From the NCBI RefSeq assembly GCF_004000235.1, contig NZ_RCIO01000002.1, positions 823,501 through 887,500 on the forward strand: a stretch of 64,000 bases of DNA. The letters are read 5' to 3'. Shown here in pieces: positions 30,906 through 39,564 of this stretch (its first letter is position 1; each line of letters starts with the position of its first letter). This DNA comes from Mesorhizobium sp. Z1-4. Its GTDB lineage: Bacteria > Pseudomonadota > Alphaproteobacteria > Rhizobiales > Rhizobiaceae. The notes under the pieces are model-generated. The model was not told where the DNA came from. It ran no database searches and saw only the letters and a list, made by a program, of their open reading frames with translations. Position numbers and translations under genes: made by a program.

Positions 30906-31499
30906 ATGAAGAAGATCGCCATCGTCTACCATAGCGGCTACGGACACACGAAGGTGCAGGCCGAGGCCGTGCATCGGGGCGCGGCAAGCGTTGCCGGTGT
31001 CGCAGCGTTGCTTGTGCCGGTCGATGCTTACGAAGAGAACTGGGACGAGCTCGACGCGGCTGATGCCATCATCTTCGGTTCGCCAACCTATATGGCCGGC
31101 GCCTCGGCGCAGTTTAAAGCCTTTCTCGACGCGACTTCCTCGCGCTGGGCGGAGCAGCGGTGGAAGGACAAGCTTGCCGCGGGTTTCACAAATTCGGCAG
31201 GACATAATGGCGACAAGCTCAATACGCTGCAGCAGTTCAGCCTGTTTGCCATGCAGCACAGCATGGTGTGGATCGGGCTCGGACTTCTGCCCGGAAATCA
31301 CACCAGCGAAGGGTCGCCGGAAGATCTGAACCGCCTGGCCGGGTTTCTTGGCGCGATGGCGCAGTCGAATGCGGATCTGGCGGCCGATGTCGTTCCGGCA
31401 GGTTCCGATCTGCGAACGGCGGAGTATCTTGGCCAGCGCGTGGCGCTTGCCGCGCTGCGCTGGCGGCAGAGCGAGACAGCCTCGGAAGCAGCGGCGTAA
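30906..31499 (+). CDS. Flavodoxin/WrbA-like NAD(P)H-dependent FMN protein
   Basis: The 197-residue protein has an N-terminal FMN phosphate loop (KKIAIVYHSGYGHTKVQAE), then FGSPTYMAG and a C-terminal segment resembling flavodoxin-family NAD(P)H:quinone reductases. It probably performs two-electron quinone reduction. I chose the ATG at 30906 because GGAGAA lies just upstream; an ATG at 30894 is in frame but poorly placed. It heads a four-gene same-strand cluster opposite HxlR. Confidence 0.82.
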   Translation: MKKIAIVYHSGYGHTKVQAEAVHRGAASVAGVAALLVPVDAYEENWDELDAADAIIFGSPTYMAGASAQFKAFLDATSSRWAEQRWKDKLAAGFTNSAGHNGDKLNTLQQFSLFAMQHSMVWIGLGLLPGNHTSEGSPEDLNRLAGFLGAMAQSNADLAADVVPAGSDLRTAEYLGQRVALAALRWRQSETASEAAA

Positions 31500-31522
31500 C
31501 CAACAGAAAAGGACGACAGGTG

Positions 31523-31909
31523 ATGCCGAAATCCGATTTCGCAGAGGTGACCGCCGTCATCGCCAACTATTTCGACGGGCTCTACAACAGCGACGCGGCG
31601 CTGCTTGGCGAGGTGTTCCATCCGAAAGCAACCTATGCCTGCGCGACCGAAGGCAAGCTGACCTACATGACGATGGAGGACTATCTGCCGATGGTCGCCA
31701 AGCGGCGGTCGCCGGCGAGCAAGGGCGAAACGCGGACGGATGCGATCGAAGCGATCGAATTCGCCGGGCCGGTGACGGCGTTCGTGCGGGCGCGGTGTTC
31801 GATCGCGCCGAGGGATTTCACCGACTTCCTGACGCTGATCCAGATCGATGGCCGCTGGCAGATCATCGCCAAGGTCTTTCACTTCGAGACAGCCGACGAG
31901 CGCGGCTAG
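31523..31909 (+). CDS. NTF2-like (SnoaL-type) protein
   Basis: The 128-residue protein has the cone-shaped NTF2-like fold pattern (VIANYFDGLYNSDAALLGEVFHP, then FTDFLTLIQIDGRWQIIAKVFHF). The fold is used by lumazine-binding-like proteins, ketosteroid isomerases and small hydrolases. The substrate is not evident. It lies between the flavodoxin and tautomerase genes with short gaps, so it is probably cotranscribed. Confidence 0.8.
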   Translation: MPKSDFAEVTAVIANYFDGLYNSDAALLGEVFHPKATYACATEGKLTYMTMEDYLPMVAKRRSPASKGETRTDAIEAIEFAGPVTAFVRARCSIAPRDFTDFLTLIQIDGRWQIIAKVFHFETADERG

Positions 31910-31936
31910 AACGCCGGCAGATAAGGACAAGGCGAC

Positions 31937-32146
31937 ATGCCATATGTGAATATCAAGATCACCCGCGAGGGTGCGACGGCTGAGCAGAAGGCCGAACTCA
32001 TCAAGGGCGCAACGGACCTTCTGGTCGATGTGCTCGGCAAAAACCCCAAGACCACGGTCGTTGTCATCGACGAGGTGGAAATGGAACATTGGGGTATTGG
32101 CGGGCTGCCGGTCGAGGCCTACCGCAAGCAGGCTGCCGGGGGTTAG
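31937..32146 (+). CDS. 4-Oxalocrotonate tautomerase-family protein
   Basis: The 69-residue protein begins MPYVNIKIT. After methionine removal, Pro1 is the catalytic base of this family. The rest (EQKAELIKGATDLLVDVLGKNPKTTVVVIDEVEMEHWGIGG) fits the tautomerase subunit. It normally forms hexamers. Neighbours suggest a role in processing oxidised or nitro compounds, but the substrate is not known. Confidence 0.9.
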   Translation: MPYVNIKITREGATAEQKAELIKGATDLLVDVLGKNPKTTVVVIDEVEMEHWGIGGLPVEAYRKQAAGG

Positions 32147-32178
32147 GCGACGGACAGAAGGCAGCGAGTAAAAGCGCC

Positions 32179-33150
32179 ATGGCGATACGGACAAAACTCA
32201 ACGACCTGCTCGGGATCGAGCACCCGGTGCTTTTGGCGCCGATGGCCGGCGTCAGCGGCGGCGCGCTTGCCGCTGCCGTCACGCAGGCTGGAGGGCTTGG
32301 CCAGATCGGCGGCGGCTATGGCGATGCCGACTGGCTGGGCCGCGAATTCGCCGCCGCCGGAAATGCGCGGCTTGGGGTCGGGTTCATCACCTGGAAGCTG
32401 GCGCAGCAGCCGCATCTGCTCGACATGGTGCTGGAGCGGCAGCCGGTCGCGGTATTTCTGTCGTTCGGTGACGCCGGGTCGTTTGCCGAGACAATCCGGC
32501 GGTCAGGCTCGAAACTGATCATGCAGGTGCAAACGCTGGAGCAAGCGCGCGCGGCGATCGATGCAGGCGCAGACGCCATCGTTGCGCAGGGCACCGAAGC
32601 CGGCGGCCATGGCGGCAGCCGCGCGACGCTGCCGCTGGTGCCGGCTGTCGTCGACATCGCAGGCGAGCTGCCGGTGATTGCCGCAGGCGGCATTGCCGAC
32701 GGGCGCGGGATGGCCGCCGCGCTGATGCTCGGTGCGGCGGGTGTGTTATGCGGCACGGCGTTTTTTGCCAGCGACGAAGCTCTTTCGCCGGAAGGCGCGA
32801 AGGCCGTTGCGACCGCCGCTTCGGGCGATCACACCTTGCGCAGCTCGGTGTGCGACGTCGCGCGCGGCCTCGACTGGCCCGGCGCGTGGAACCTCAGAAC
32901 CCTGCGCAACCATTTCTCCGACCGCTGGGCCGGCGAAGTCGAAAGCCTCAAGGCCGACGCAGCCGCGCAACGCGACATCTATGCATCGGCAGCAGCGAAA
33001 GGCGACTTCGACACCGCCGCCGTAATTGTCGGCGAGGGGGTGGACCTTGTCACGCGGCGCGAGCCCGCGGCCGCCATCCTGACGCGTATGGTGACCGAGG
33101 CCGAGGCGCTGCTGAAAGCCGCGCCGGGTTACGTCGCGGCTCCAGCATAG
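32179..33150 (+). CDS. Nitronate monooxygenase (2-nitropropane dioxygenase family)
   Basis: This 323-residue FMN TIM-barrel enzyme has the start GIEHPVLLAPMAGVSGG, the middle VAQGTEAGGHGG (which holds an active-site histidine) and the FMN phosphate site VIAAGGIADGRGMAAALMLGAAGVLCGTAF. It oxidises alkyl nitronates. The ATG at 32179 starts the conserved sequence; earlier in-frame starts overlap the tautomerase gene. It ends the HxlR-opposed operon. Confidence 0.9.
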   Translation: MAIRTKLNDLLGIEHPVLLAPMAGVSGGALAAAVTQAGGLGQIGGGYGDADWLGREFAAAGNARLGVGFITWKLAQQPHLLDMVLERQPVAVFLSFGDAGSFAETIRRSGSKLIMQVQTLEQARAAIDAGADAIVAQGTEAGGHGGSRATLPLVPAVVDIAGELPVIAAGGIADGRGMAAALMLGAAGVLCGTAFFASDEALSPEGAKAVATAASGDHTLRSSVCDVARGLDWPGAWNLRTLRNHFSDRWAGEVESLKADAAAQRDIYASAAAKGDFDTAAVIVGEGVDLVTRREPAAAILTRMVTEAEALLKAAPGYVAAPA

Positions 33151-33203
33151 AAGCCGGCCCTGCCATCGCACTTCGGGACGACCGCACCACAGCCCGTTTT
33201 GCC

Positions 33204-33890
33204 TTATGAGAGGTTCTTGCGTCGTTCTATTTCATCGTCGGTCGGGGTTTCGAAGGCGAAAGAGCCAATCGCGATTTCGCCAACGCGGTCGTAGTGGGCG
33301 ATGAAGACGCCGCTGGGCGAAACCTTGGATGACTTCAGCTTCAGGGTTGCGGGCGCTGCGGCTGGATCGAAGACCCGCTTGCCCTTGCCCAGGATGAGAG
33401 GGAACACAAACAGGCGCAGCTCGTCGACGAGATCGTTCTCGAACAGGATCTTCAGCAGTTCGCTGGAGCCCTGGGTCAGTAGGTTCGGGCCGCTACCCTG
33501 TTTGATCTCGCGCAGGCGCGCAACCACATCGCCACCCAACGCCTGGCTGTTCTGCCAGCCGAGAGATTCCGGCCGGTGGGTCGCAACATATTTGGTTGCA
33601 CGGTTGAAGGAATTGGCCACCTCTGCCGACGAGGCGTCGAAATCGGCTGCCGTTTTATCCAGCTGCACATGCGGCCAGTGTGCCGCGAAAATGTCGTAGG
33701 TGCGGCGACCAAGCAGGAGATCGAATGGCTCGGCAAAAACACGATCCAAGGCGGCGCCAAGTTCGTCGTCGAAGAACGCGGGCAGCCAACCGCCGTACCG
33801 GAAGCCGTTGCTGGGGTCTTCCTCCGGCCCGCCCGGTGCCTGCATGACGCCATCGAGGCTGGTGAATGCCTTGGCAATGATTTTGCGCAT
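33204..33890 (-). CDS. Dihydrofolate reductase-like (RibD C-terminal domain) protein
   Basis: The 228-residue protein resembles the RibD C-terminal/DHFR-fold family (RKIIAKAFTSLDGVMQAPGGPEEDP, LLLGRRTYDIFAAHWP, LLTQGSSELLKILFENDLVDELRLFVFPLILGKGKRVF). These proteins use NADPH but their substrates are mostly unknown. GAAGGGA lies 8 bases before the ATG at 33890. It is divergent from the GFA protein at 33993. Confidence 0.88.
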   Translation of the reverse strand: MRKIIAKAFTSLDGVMQAPGGPEEDPSNGFRYGGWLPAFFDDELGAALDRVFAEPFDLLLGRRTYDIFAAHWPHVQLDKTAADFDASSAEVANSFNRATKYVATHRPESLGWQNSQALGGDVVARLREIKQGSGPNLLTQGSSELLKILFENDLVDELRLFVFPLILGKGKRVFDPAAAPATLKLKSSKVSPSGVFIAHYDRVGEIAIGSFAFETPTDDEIERRKNLS

Positions 33891-33992
33891 CTGTTCGTTC
33901 CCTTCGATAGTGACACATTCCAACCCAGGACGTACGAAGCCTGCCGGTTCCGACAATGGACCGGCTTCCCAAAAAACGGAACGGGATCAACG

Positions 33993-34394
33993 ATGACGCA
34001 AATCACCAGCGGCGGCTGCCTGTGCGGCGCCGTGACATTCGAGGTCGACGGCGAATTCGATGCATTTTTTCTTTGCCACTGCTCGCGGTGCCGCAAGGAT
34101 ACCGGCTCGGCGCATGCCGCCAACCTCTTCTCCGGTTCGGCAACGATCGCCTGGCTGTCCGGCGAGGCGTTCGTCAAAGGGTACCGGCTGCCGGGTACGC
34201 GCCATGAACGGAGCTTCTGTTCGCAATGCGGCTCGGCGCTTCCGCTATCGGGCGAGGGCATGCTTGTGGTGCCGGCGGGCAGTCTGGACAGCCCCGTGAG
34301 CCTGAGGCCGACGGCCCATATCAGCTGCGCCGACCGTGCCGGCTGGGACCGCGACCTGCATGAATTGCCGGAGATAGCGGGACTGCCCGGCTAG
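33993..34394 (+). CDS. GFA-family (glutathione-dependent formaldehyde-activating-like) zinc protein
   Basis: The 133-residue protein has the GFA cysteine set: GGCLCGAVTF, CHCSRCRKDTGSAHA and RSFCSQCGSALP, which bind zinc and glutathione adducts in this family. It is a small cytosolic protein. True formaldehyde activation is not shown for most members. The ATG at 33993 begins the conserved part; upstream in-frame sequence overlaps the DHFR-like gene leader. Confidence 0.88.
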   Translation: MTQITSGGCLCGAVTFEVDGEFDAFFLCHCSRCRKDTGSAHAANLFSGSATIAWLSGEAFVKGYRLPGTRHERSFCSQCGSALPLSGEGMLVVPAGSLDSPVSLRPTAHISCADRAGWDRDLHELPEIAGLPG

Positions 34395-34406
34395 CCTGCG
34401 GCGGCG

Positions 34407-37400
34407 CTAGTCGAGTTCGGCCAGCACCTTGCGGCCGCGGGCGATGTTGGCCTCGGTGATCTGGGCCACGTCTGCAAGGCCATGCTGTTCGATCGCGGTC
34501 ATCGCGCGGGCGCAGGCATCGAGACCTTCGCCGACGCGAGCACGGCTCGCCTCGGCGCGGCCGAGCTCTATCAGCGCCTCGCACAGGGTATCTTCCGAAT
34601 AACCGAGTTCGGCCGAACCAGCATCGCGCTGGATGGCGGTTGCGTCGCGCAGAAGGCCGACGGCACGTGCATAGGGCTCCGGTCCGGACGCGGTTTCCTT
34701 GCCGGCGACGACCAGCGCATAGGCCAGCGAATTGGCGCGGCGCGCCCAGTCGAGCGGTGCGCCGGCGCGCAGATCGCCGCCGAGCGAGGCGTCGTAAGCT
34801 GCGATCGCTGCATCGAAATCGGCCGGAGTGCCGGTTTCGCGCGCCAGCGCCAGAAGACTGTCGGCAAGTCCCGCCCGGCGCTCGGCAGCGAGCGCGGCAT
34901 TGTCGTCGCGTTCGGCGTATTCGATTGCCGCCCGATATTCGCGCACGGCATCGCGCGGGCTGGCGGCGCTTCCGGCTGCGGGCGACTGGTAGAGGATGGC
35001 GCGGTTGGCGTGTGCGTAACCCACGGTCTCGTGCATGGCCGGTTCGGCTTTGCCGGCGCCGATTGCGGCTTCATACGCATCGAGAGCCTTGCGCCATGCG
35101 GCGGCATCGCCCGTACGGTAGGCGATTTCATGCCAGGCACGGCCGCGTTCGAACTCGGCCTCGGTACGGTCGGTGACCTGTCCGGCGGCTTCAAACGCAG
35201 CCGCGGCATCGCGATAGGCGCCGGCTGCCTGTTCGAAATCGGCGCTTTCGCCGGTGTGCAGTCCGATAGCGAACAGCATGTGTCCGCTGTTGCGGCGCGC
35301 ATAGACCCAGTCGGCCTCGGCGTCGGTCCAGATGGCGAGCGCTGCGTGGTAGTCTTCGAGCGCGGCCCGGTAGTCGTCGAGCAGATCTGTGCGGTTGGCG
35401 CGTTCGTGCAACGCCTGGCCACGCGAGAAAGCCGTGCGCGCAATCTCGGCCGGCTCGCTTGCCTCGCTCCAGAACCGAAGCGCGCTGCCGTGGGCGGCGG
35501 CGGCTTCGCGGAACGCCTCGGCATCGTCTTCGATGCGACCGAGCTCGAACAGCGCGTAACCCATGTTGCGCTGCGCGATCGCCTGGCTGCGGGGCACGTC
35601 GGCCCAGATGCCGACCGCCTTGCGATAGGCAGCGACGGCTTCGCGGTGATGGTCCGCGTCGTCGGAAGCCAGCGCCAGCGCATAGTGGGCGCGCCCGGTG
35701 TTGTTGAATATCTCGGCGAGATCGGCGCCGGCAGCACCGGGATCGACGACGGCGGAGGCCTCGCGCAGCACCTCGAGCGCGCGTTCCACGACGCCGGTGT
35801 CGGTGTTGCCGTCGAGCACGGCATTGCTCAGCTTGAGCACCGCGTCGGCGAAGGGCACCGGGTAGGCTTTGGAATCGTAGAGCTCGACCGCTTTTTCATA
35901 GGCTTCGATGGCCTGCGTGGAGGCGCCTTCGATGCCCTCGGACGCCAGGTCGAAGTGAATGTTGCCGATATTCATCTGCGTGCTCGCCGCGTCGCGCAGA
36001 TTGCCTGTCGCCTTGCGAGCCTTGAGCGCCAGATCGTAGGCCGTGAGCGCATCGTCGCGCAGGGCGGGTTCTTTGCGAAGACGCGCCAGGCCGCGCAGGG
36101 CAACGCCAAGATTGTGCTTGGCCATCGACCAGTCTTCGATCTGCTGCTTGGGCGCGGACGGATCGAGTGCCTTTTCCACTTCCTTGAGGGCGGCCTGAAC
36201 CGCATCGGACCCGCGTGCCGACGAACGCGCGGCCTCATCGAGGCCGACGATCGCCTCGTCCAGCGTGCCGCCGGGGTCGAAGAAGGCGAGGGCACGGTTG
36301 AGTGCGTCAATGGCGAATTCATAATCGGCTGCGTCATCGCTGTCCTGCGCCGCCGTGAGTGCGGTCACCGCGAGATCGTTCCAGATGGCACCTTTTTCGC
36401 GCCCACTGTCGTCGCCGGCATTGTCGAGCGCCTGCTGCAGGAAATCGCGCCCCTGGCGCAGAGCCTCGGGATCGTTGGTCAGGCGGGCCCGCGATAAAAG
36501 CATCTGGCCGAGCTGCTTGGCGAAACGGGCCGAGCGAGTCGGCGTCCAGCTGACGGTCGGGGTTTCGAGCTCGCGGCGGGCGACTTCCTCGCCCTCGGCA
36601 AGGGCAGCCAGGTCGCCGCGTTCCAGTGCCGCATTCTTGTAGGCCTCGAACTGGTAGCGGCGGTAGTCGAAAGCGCGGTCGATATCCCATTCGGCGATGA
36701 TGTCGAAGGCCTCGCCATAATCGCGGGCGGCGGCCAGGTAGTCGAACAGGAGCAGCTTGGTTTCGGCGCTGCGGGCGTACACTTCCCCATCCTCGATGAT
36801 GCGCTGGCGCAGCGCCGCGACCTGTTCCTGACGGGTTTCGCGAAGCGAGGCGACACGCGCCTTGGCCTGCTCGCGCAGCTCGTTGGCGGCATTGAGCGCG
36901 CCCTCGAGCTCGGCCTGATCGGCCAGTTCGGTGAGGCGCTGGATTTCCGGGTCGGGATTGAGCAGCGCTGCGCGGGCGTTGCGGTTTTCCGCGAAACGGT
37001 CGATCTCGGCCTTGAGCCGCGCCTCGACGGTTGCGGGATCGTCATTCGGATCGATGCCGGCCGCACGCATCATGGCGAAGACGACGCTCATCGGCACATT
37101 GCCGGAGCGGGACAGGCCCTCGGCGCTTTCGCGCTGCGGGGTGGGCAGTGCCGCAATCGAGAGCAGCAGCTGGCGGCGCTCGGTGAGGATGTCGCCCTCG
37201 GCGCCCTCGACCGGCTGCGGCGCCTCGCCGAAATAAAGCAGCCGGCGCAGGCTTTCATTGACCCATGGCCGCTGCGCTCCAGCGGTCTTGAGGTAGACCT
37301 CTTCGGCGACCATGCGCATGACCGTGCCGAACTCCTCGCCGGCCATCGCCGAGATGTGGCGGGTCAGGGCGGCGGCATAGGGGCTGTTTTCGCCAGCGCT

Positions 37401-38090
37401 GCCATCGAGCGCGACCTGGCCAGGGGCGGCGGCGAAGCCGATGACAATGCCGAGATTGTCGGAGGGGGTGGCGTCTGCCTTTGCGAGCGCAGACGCACCG
37501 CGCGTGTCGGCGACAGCGAGGCCGCCGGTGGAGACGGGCAGCGGGTCGGCGTTGGCAGCAACCTTCAGCGTTGCGCCGTCGGGGAAGGGGTTGTCGCGGC
37601 AGGCATCGAGCAGGACGATGGTGACAGCAACGGTCTCGCGCAAACGGCGCATAACGTCTGATACGGGAACGAGCTTCGTTGCAGCAGAATCGAGCGCGGA
37701 GATATCGGCATCGACCGGCACCAGCCAGTTCTCGCCACCGGCCTCGATGCCATGGCCGGCATAATAGAGCACGGCAACATCGGCCTCTTCGGCATCCTCG
37801 ACGAAACGTTCCAGGTCACGCGTGAGGTCATCCGCATCGCGGTCGGTGCGGCGGACGGAATCGAAACCGAGGTCGGAGAGCAGCTCCTCGATGGCGTCGG
37901 CATCGTCCGGCGGATTGGTCAGCGGCGCAAGATGTTCGTAATCGCCATTGCCGATGACCAGCGCCACGCCGCGCAGCGCCTCCTGCGCGGGTGCAGGCAT
38001 GGCCGCCGCGCACAGAAACACGGCGATTAACGAAAGAAGCCAGGTGCGGCGCAGCGCCGCCAACGCGGAGGAGAACGTGCTTTCAGTCAT
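34407..38090 (-). CDS. Secreted caspase-fold (C14-like) protease with TPR tail, paralogue 2
   Basis: The 1227-residue precursor has a signal peptide (LIAVFLCAAAMPAPAQ) and a caspase p20-like domain with the dyad His113 (YYAGHGIEAGG) and Cys164 (LLDACRDNP). The protease domain is 94% identical to paralogue 1 over 281 residues, including long identical DNA stretches. From residue 317 onward the sequence diverges abruptly, leaving a tail of about 900 residues made of alanine-rich TPR-like repeats (AxxxYxxALxxW, for example YRKAVGIWADVPRSQAIAQRN). The Shine-Dalgarno is weak (AGGG). The substrate is unknown. Both copies point the same way. Confidence 0.85.
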   Translation of the reverse strand: MTESTFSSALAALRRTWLLSLIAVFLCAAAMPAPAQEALRGVALVIGNGDYEHLAPLTNPPDDADAIEELLSDLGFDSVRRTDRDADDLTRDLERFVEDAEEADVAVLYYAGHGIEAGGENWLVPVDADISALDSAATKLVPVSDVMRRLRETVAVTIVLLDACRDNPFPDGATLKVAANADPLPVSTGGLAVADTRGASALAKADATPSDNLGIVIGFAAAPGQVALDGSAGENSPYAAALTRHISAMAGEEFGTVMRMVAEEVYLKTAGAQRPWVNESLRRLLYFGEAPQPVEGAEGDILTERRQLLLSIAALPTPQRESAEGLSRSGNVPMSVVFAMMRAAGIDPNDDPATVEARLKAEIDRFAENRNARAALLNPDPEIQRLTELADQAELEGALNAANELREQAKARVASLRETRQEQVAALRQRIIEDGEVYARSAETKLLLFDYLAAARDYGEAFDIIAEWDIDRAFDYRRYQFEAYKNAALERGDLAALAEGEEVARRELETPTVSWTPTRSARFAKQLGQMLLSRARLTNDPEALRQGRDFLQQALDNAGDDSGREKGAIWNDLAVTALTAAQDSDDAADYEFAIDALNRALAFFDPGGTLDEAIVGLDEAARSSARGSDAVQAALKEVEKALDPSAPKQQIEDWSMAKHNLGVALRGLARLRKEPALRDDALTAYDLALKARKATGNLRDAASTQMNIGNIHFDLASEGIEGASTQAIEAYEKAVELYDSKAYPVPFADAVLKLSNAVLDGNTDTGVVERALEVLREASAVVDPGAAGADLAEIFNNTGRAHYALALASDDADHHREAVAAYRKAVGIWADVPRSQAIAQRNMGYALFELGRIEDDAEAFREAAAAHGSALRFWSEASEPAEIARTAFSRGQALHERANRTDLLDDYRAALEDYHAALAIWTDAEADWVYARRNSGHMLFAIGLHTGESADFEQAAGAYRDAAAAFEAAGQVTDRTEAEFERGRAWHEIAYRTGDAAAWRKALDAYEAAIGAGKAEPAMHETVGYAHANRAILYQSPAAGSAASPRDAVREYRAAIEYAERDDNAALAAERRAGLADSLLALARETGTPADFDAAIAAYDASLGGDLRAGAPLDWARRANSLAYALVVAGKETASGPEPYARAVGLLRDATAIQRDAGSAELGYSEDTLCEALIELGRAEASRARVGEGLDACARAMTAIEQHGLADVAQITEANIARGRKVLAELD

Positions 38091-38185
38091 GCCCTATTGC
38101 CCAGAGCCTGACTTATAGTTTCCCGCCAATGTGGCGGCAATGAGTGACGGCCCGCAGACCGCCACTCACCGCCGGTTGCGCCGGG

Positions 38186-38974
38186 TTACTGCGCCAGAAG
38201 AGGTAGTGCGTCGGTCTGCTGTTCGGCGCCGATCGCCGTATAACCGCCGTCGACCGCAATGTCGGTGCCGGTGATGAAGGACGCTTCGGCCGAGCACAGG
38301 AACATCACGGTGTTCGCCACCTCGTCGGGTCCGCCGGTGCGTTTGAGCAGATGGAAGGGGGCAGCCACGCTGTCGGCCTTGGCGCGTTTGTCGCCGGTGA
38401 TGTCGCGGATGATGTTGGACCAGGTCCAGCCCGGCGAGACGGAATTGACCCGGATGTTCTGCGGCGCGAGGAAAGCGGCCTGCGTTTTGGTGACGTTGAG
38501 GATGGCGGCCTTGGAGGCCGAATAGACCATGCGGCCGGGCTGCGCGATCTTGGCGGAAATGCTGCCGTAGTTGACGATGGCGCCGCCGCCGCGTGCCGCG
38601 ATCTCCTCGCTTGCCTTCTGGGTGAAGATGGCGCCGCCGACAAGGTTGATGTTGAGCGCCGAAAGCCAGTTCTCGCGGCTGGTTGCAAGCCCCTCGTCGA
38701 GATAGGTGGAAGCGATATTGACGAGGAAATCGATGCCGCCGAATGTGGATTTGCACTCCGCGATGCAGGCATCGATATCCTTGTCGCTTGTGATGTCGGT
38801 CTTGCAGAACCGGACCTTGGCGCCCAGCTCGTCTGCAAGCGCCTTGCCGTCGGCCTCGGCGATGTCGGCCATGACGACCGAGACGCCGTTGCGGTTGAAT
38901 GCGCGCACCACTTCCTGCCCGATCAGTGTCGAGGCGCCGGTGACGATCGCTACTTTTCCTTCAAGTCCTCTCAC
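38186..38974 (-). CDS. Short-chain dehydrogenase/reductase
   Basis: The 262-residue Rossmann-fold oxidoreductase has the cofactor loop TGASTLIG (about residues 12-19), Asp in ADIAEAD, the catalytic serine in YGSIS and the YSASK motif. The C-terminus ends in a GGYTAIG-type family signature. It is the third gene of the StyA-like operon, 41 bases after the flavin reductase, so an alcohol or diol produced by the monooxygenase is a plausible substrate. Confidence 0.88.
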   Translation of the reverse strand: MRGLEGKVAIVTGASTLIGQEVVRAFNRNGVSVVMADIAEADGKALADELGAKVRFCKTDITSDKDIDACIAECKSTFGGIDFLVNIASTYLDEGLATSRENWLSALNINLVGGAIFTQKASEEIAARGGGAIVNYGSISAKIAQPGRMVYSASKAAILNVTKTQAAFLAPQNIRVNSVSPGWTWSNIIRDITGDKRAKADSVAAPFHLLKRTGGPDEVANTVMFLCSAEASFITGTDIAVDGGYTAIGAEQQTDALPLLAQ

Positions 38975-39015
38975 GGTTTCCTCCCGTTATCGAAATTCCA
39001 TTGATTGCCTTCATG

Positions 39016-39564
39016 TCACTGCACCGCCGCAGCCGCGGCAAGCGCCTGGGCCGGTGCGATCGTCTTGAAGGCCGATTCCATGTAAAGCAGCGGTTCGCCG
39101 CCGCTGTTGTTCTTGATGCCGACGATATCGGCCACGATGATGGCGTGGCTGCCGACATCGATTGCCACGTTGAGCGTGCAGTCGAATGCCGTGAGTGCGT
39201 CGTCGAGAATGGGCGCGCCGGTGGTCAGGGTCCGCCAGCGGCCCTCGCTGAAACGGTCGACATCGCCGATATCCTTCATGCCGGCAAAGCGCATCGCCAG
39301 CGACTGATGCGCAGCGGACAATATGTTGATGCCGAGCCTGCGGCTTTTCGAGATCATCTCATAAGTGATGCCGTTGCGGTTGATGCAGGCGATCACGCGC
39401 GGCGGATCGGCGGACAACGAGCAGACGGCCGTGGCCGTCAGGCCGCGCCGCTCCGCGCCCTCGCCGGTGGTCACAATCGTGACCGCGCCGGCAAGGTAAC
39501 GCATCGCCTGCTTGAAATCGCTCGACGCCACGGGCGTCATGACAGGCTGCGCGGCGAGGGTCAC
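39016..39564 (-). CDS. Flavin reductase (StyB/HpaC-like) of a two-component monooxygenase
   Basis: The 182-residue flavin-reductase-fold protein (FKQAMRYLAGAVTIVTTGEGAERRGLTATAVCSLSADPPRVIACINRNG) supplies reduced FAD to the monooxygenase. Its start overlaps the StyA-like stop by 4 bases (ATGA), which couples their synthesis. The substrate-binding histidine and GxHA segment (DVGSHAIIVADIVG) are present. Confidence 0.9.
   Translation of the reverse strand: MTLAAQPVMTPVASSDFKQAMRYLAGAVTIVTTGEGAERRGLTATAVCSLSADPPRVIACINRNGITYEMISKSRRLGINILSAAHQSLAMRFAGMKDIGDVDRFSEGRWRTLTTGAPILDDALTAFDCTLNVAIDVGSHAIIVADIVGIKNNSGGEPLLYMESAFKTIAPAQALAAAAAVQ

Noticed and set aside
34482-36497. Long plus-strand open frame of 671 codons
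   Set aside because: It lies entirely opposite caspase paralogue 2; its codon use and composition follow from the high-GC antisense strand and it resembles no family.
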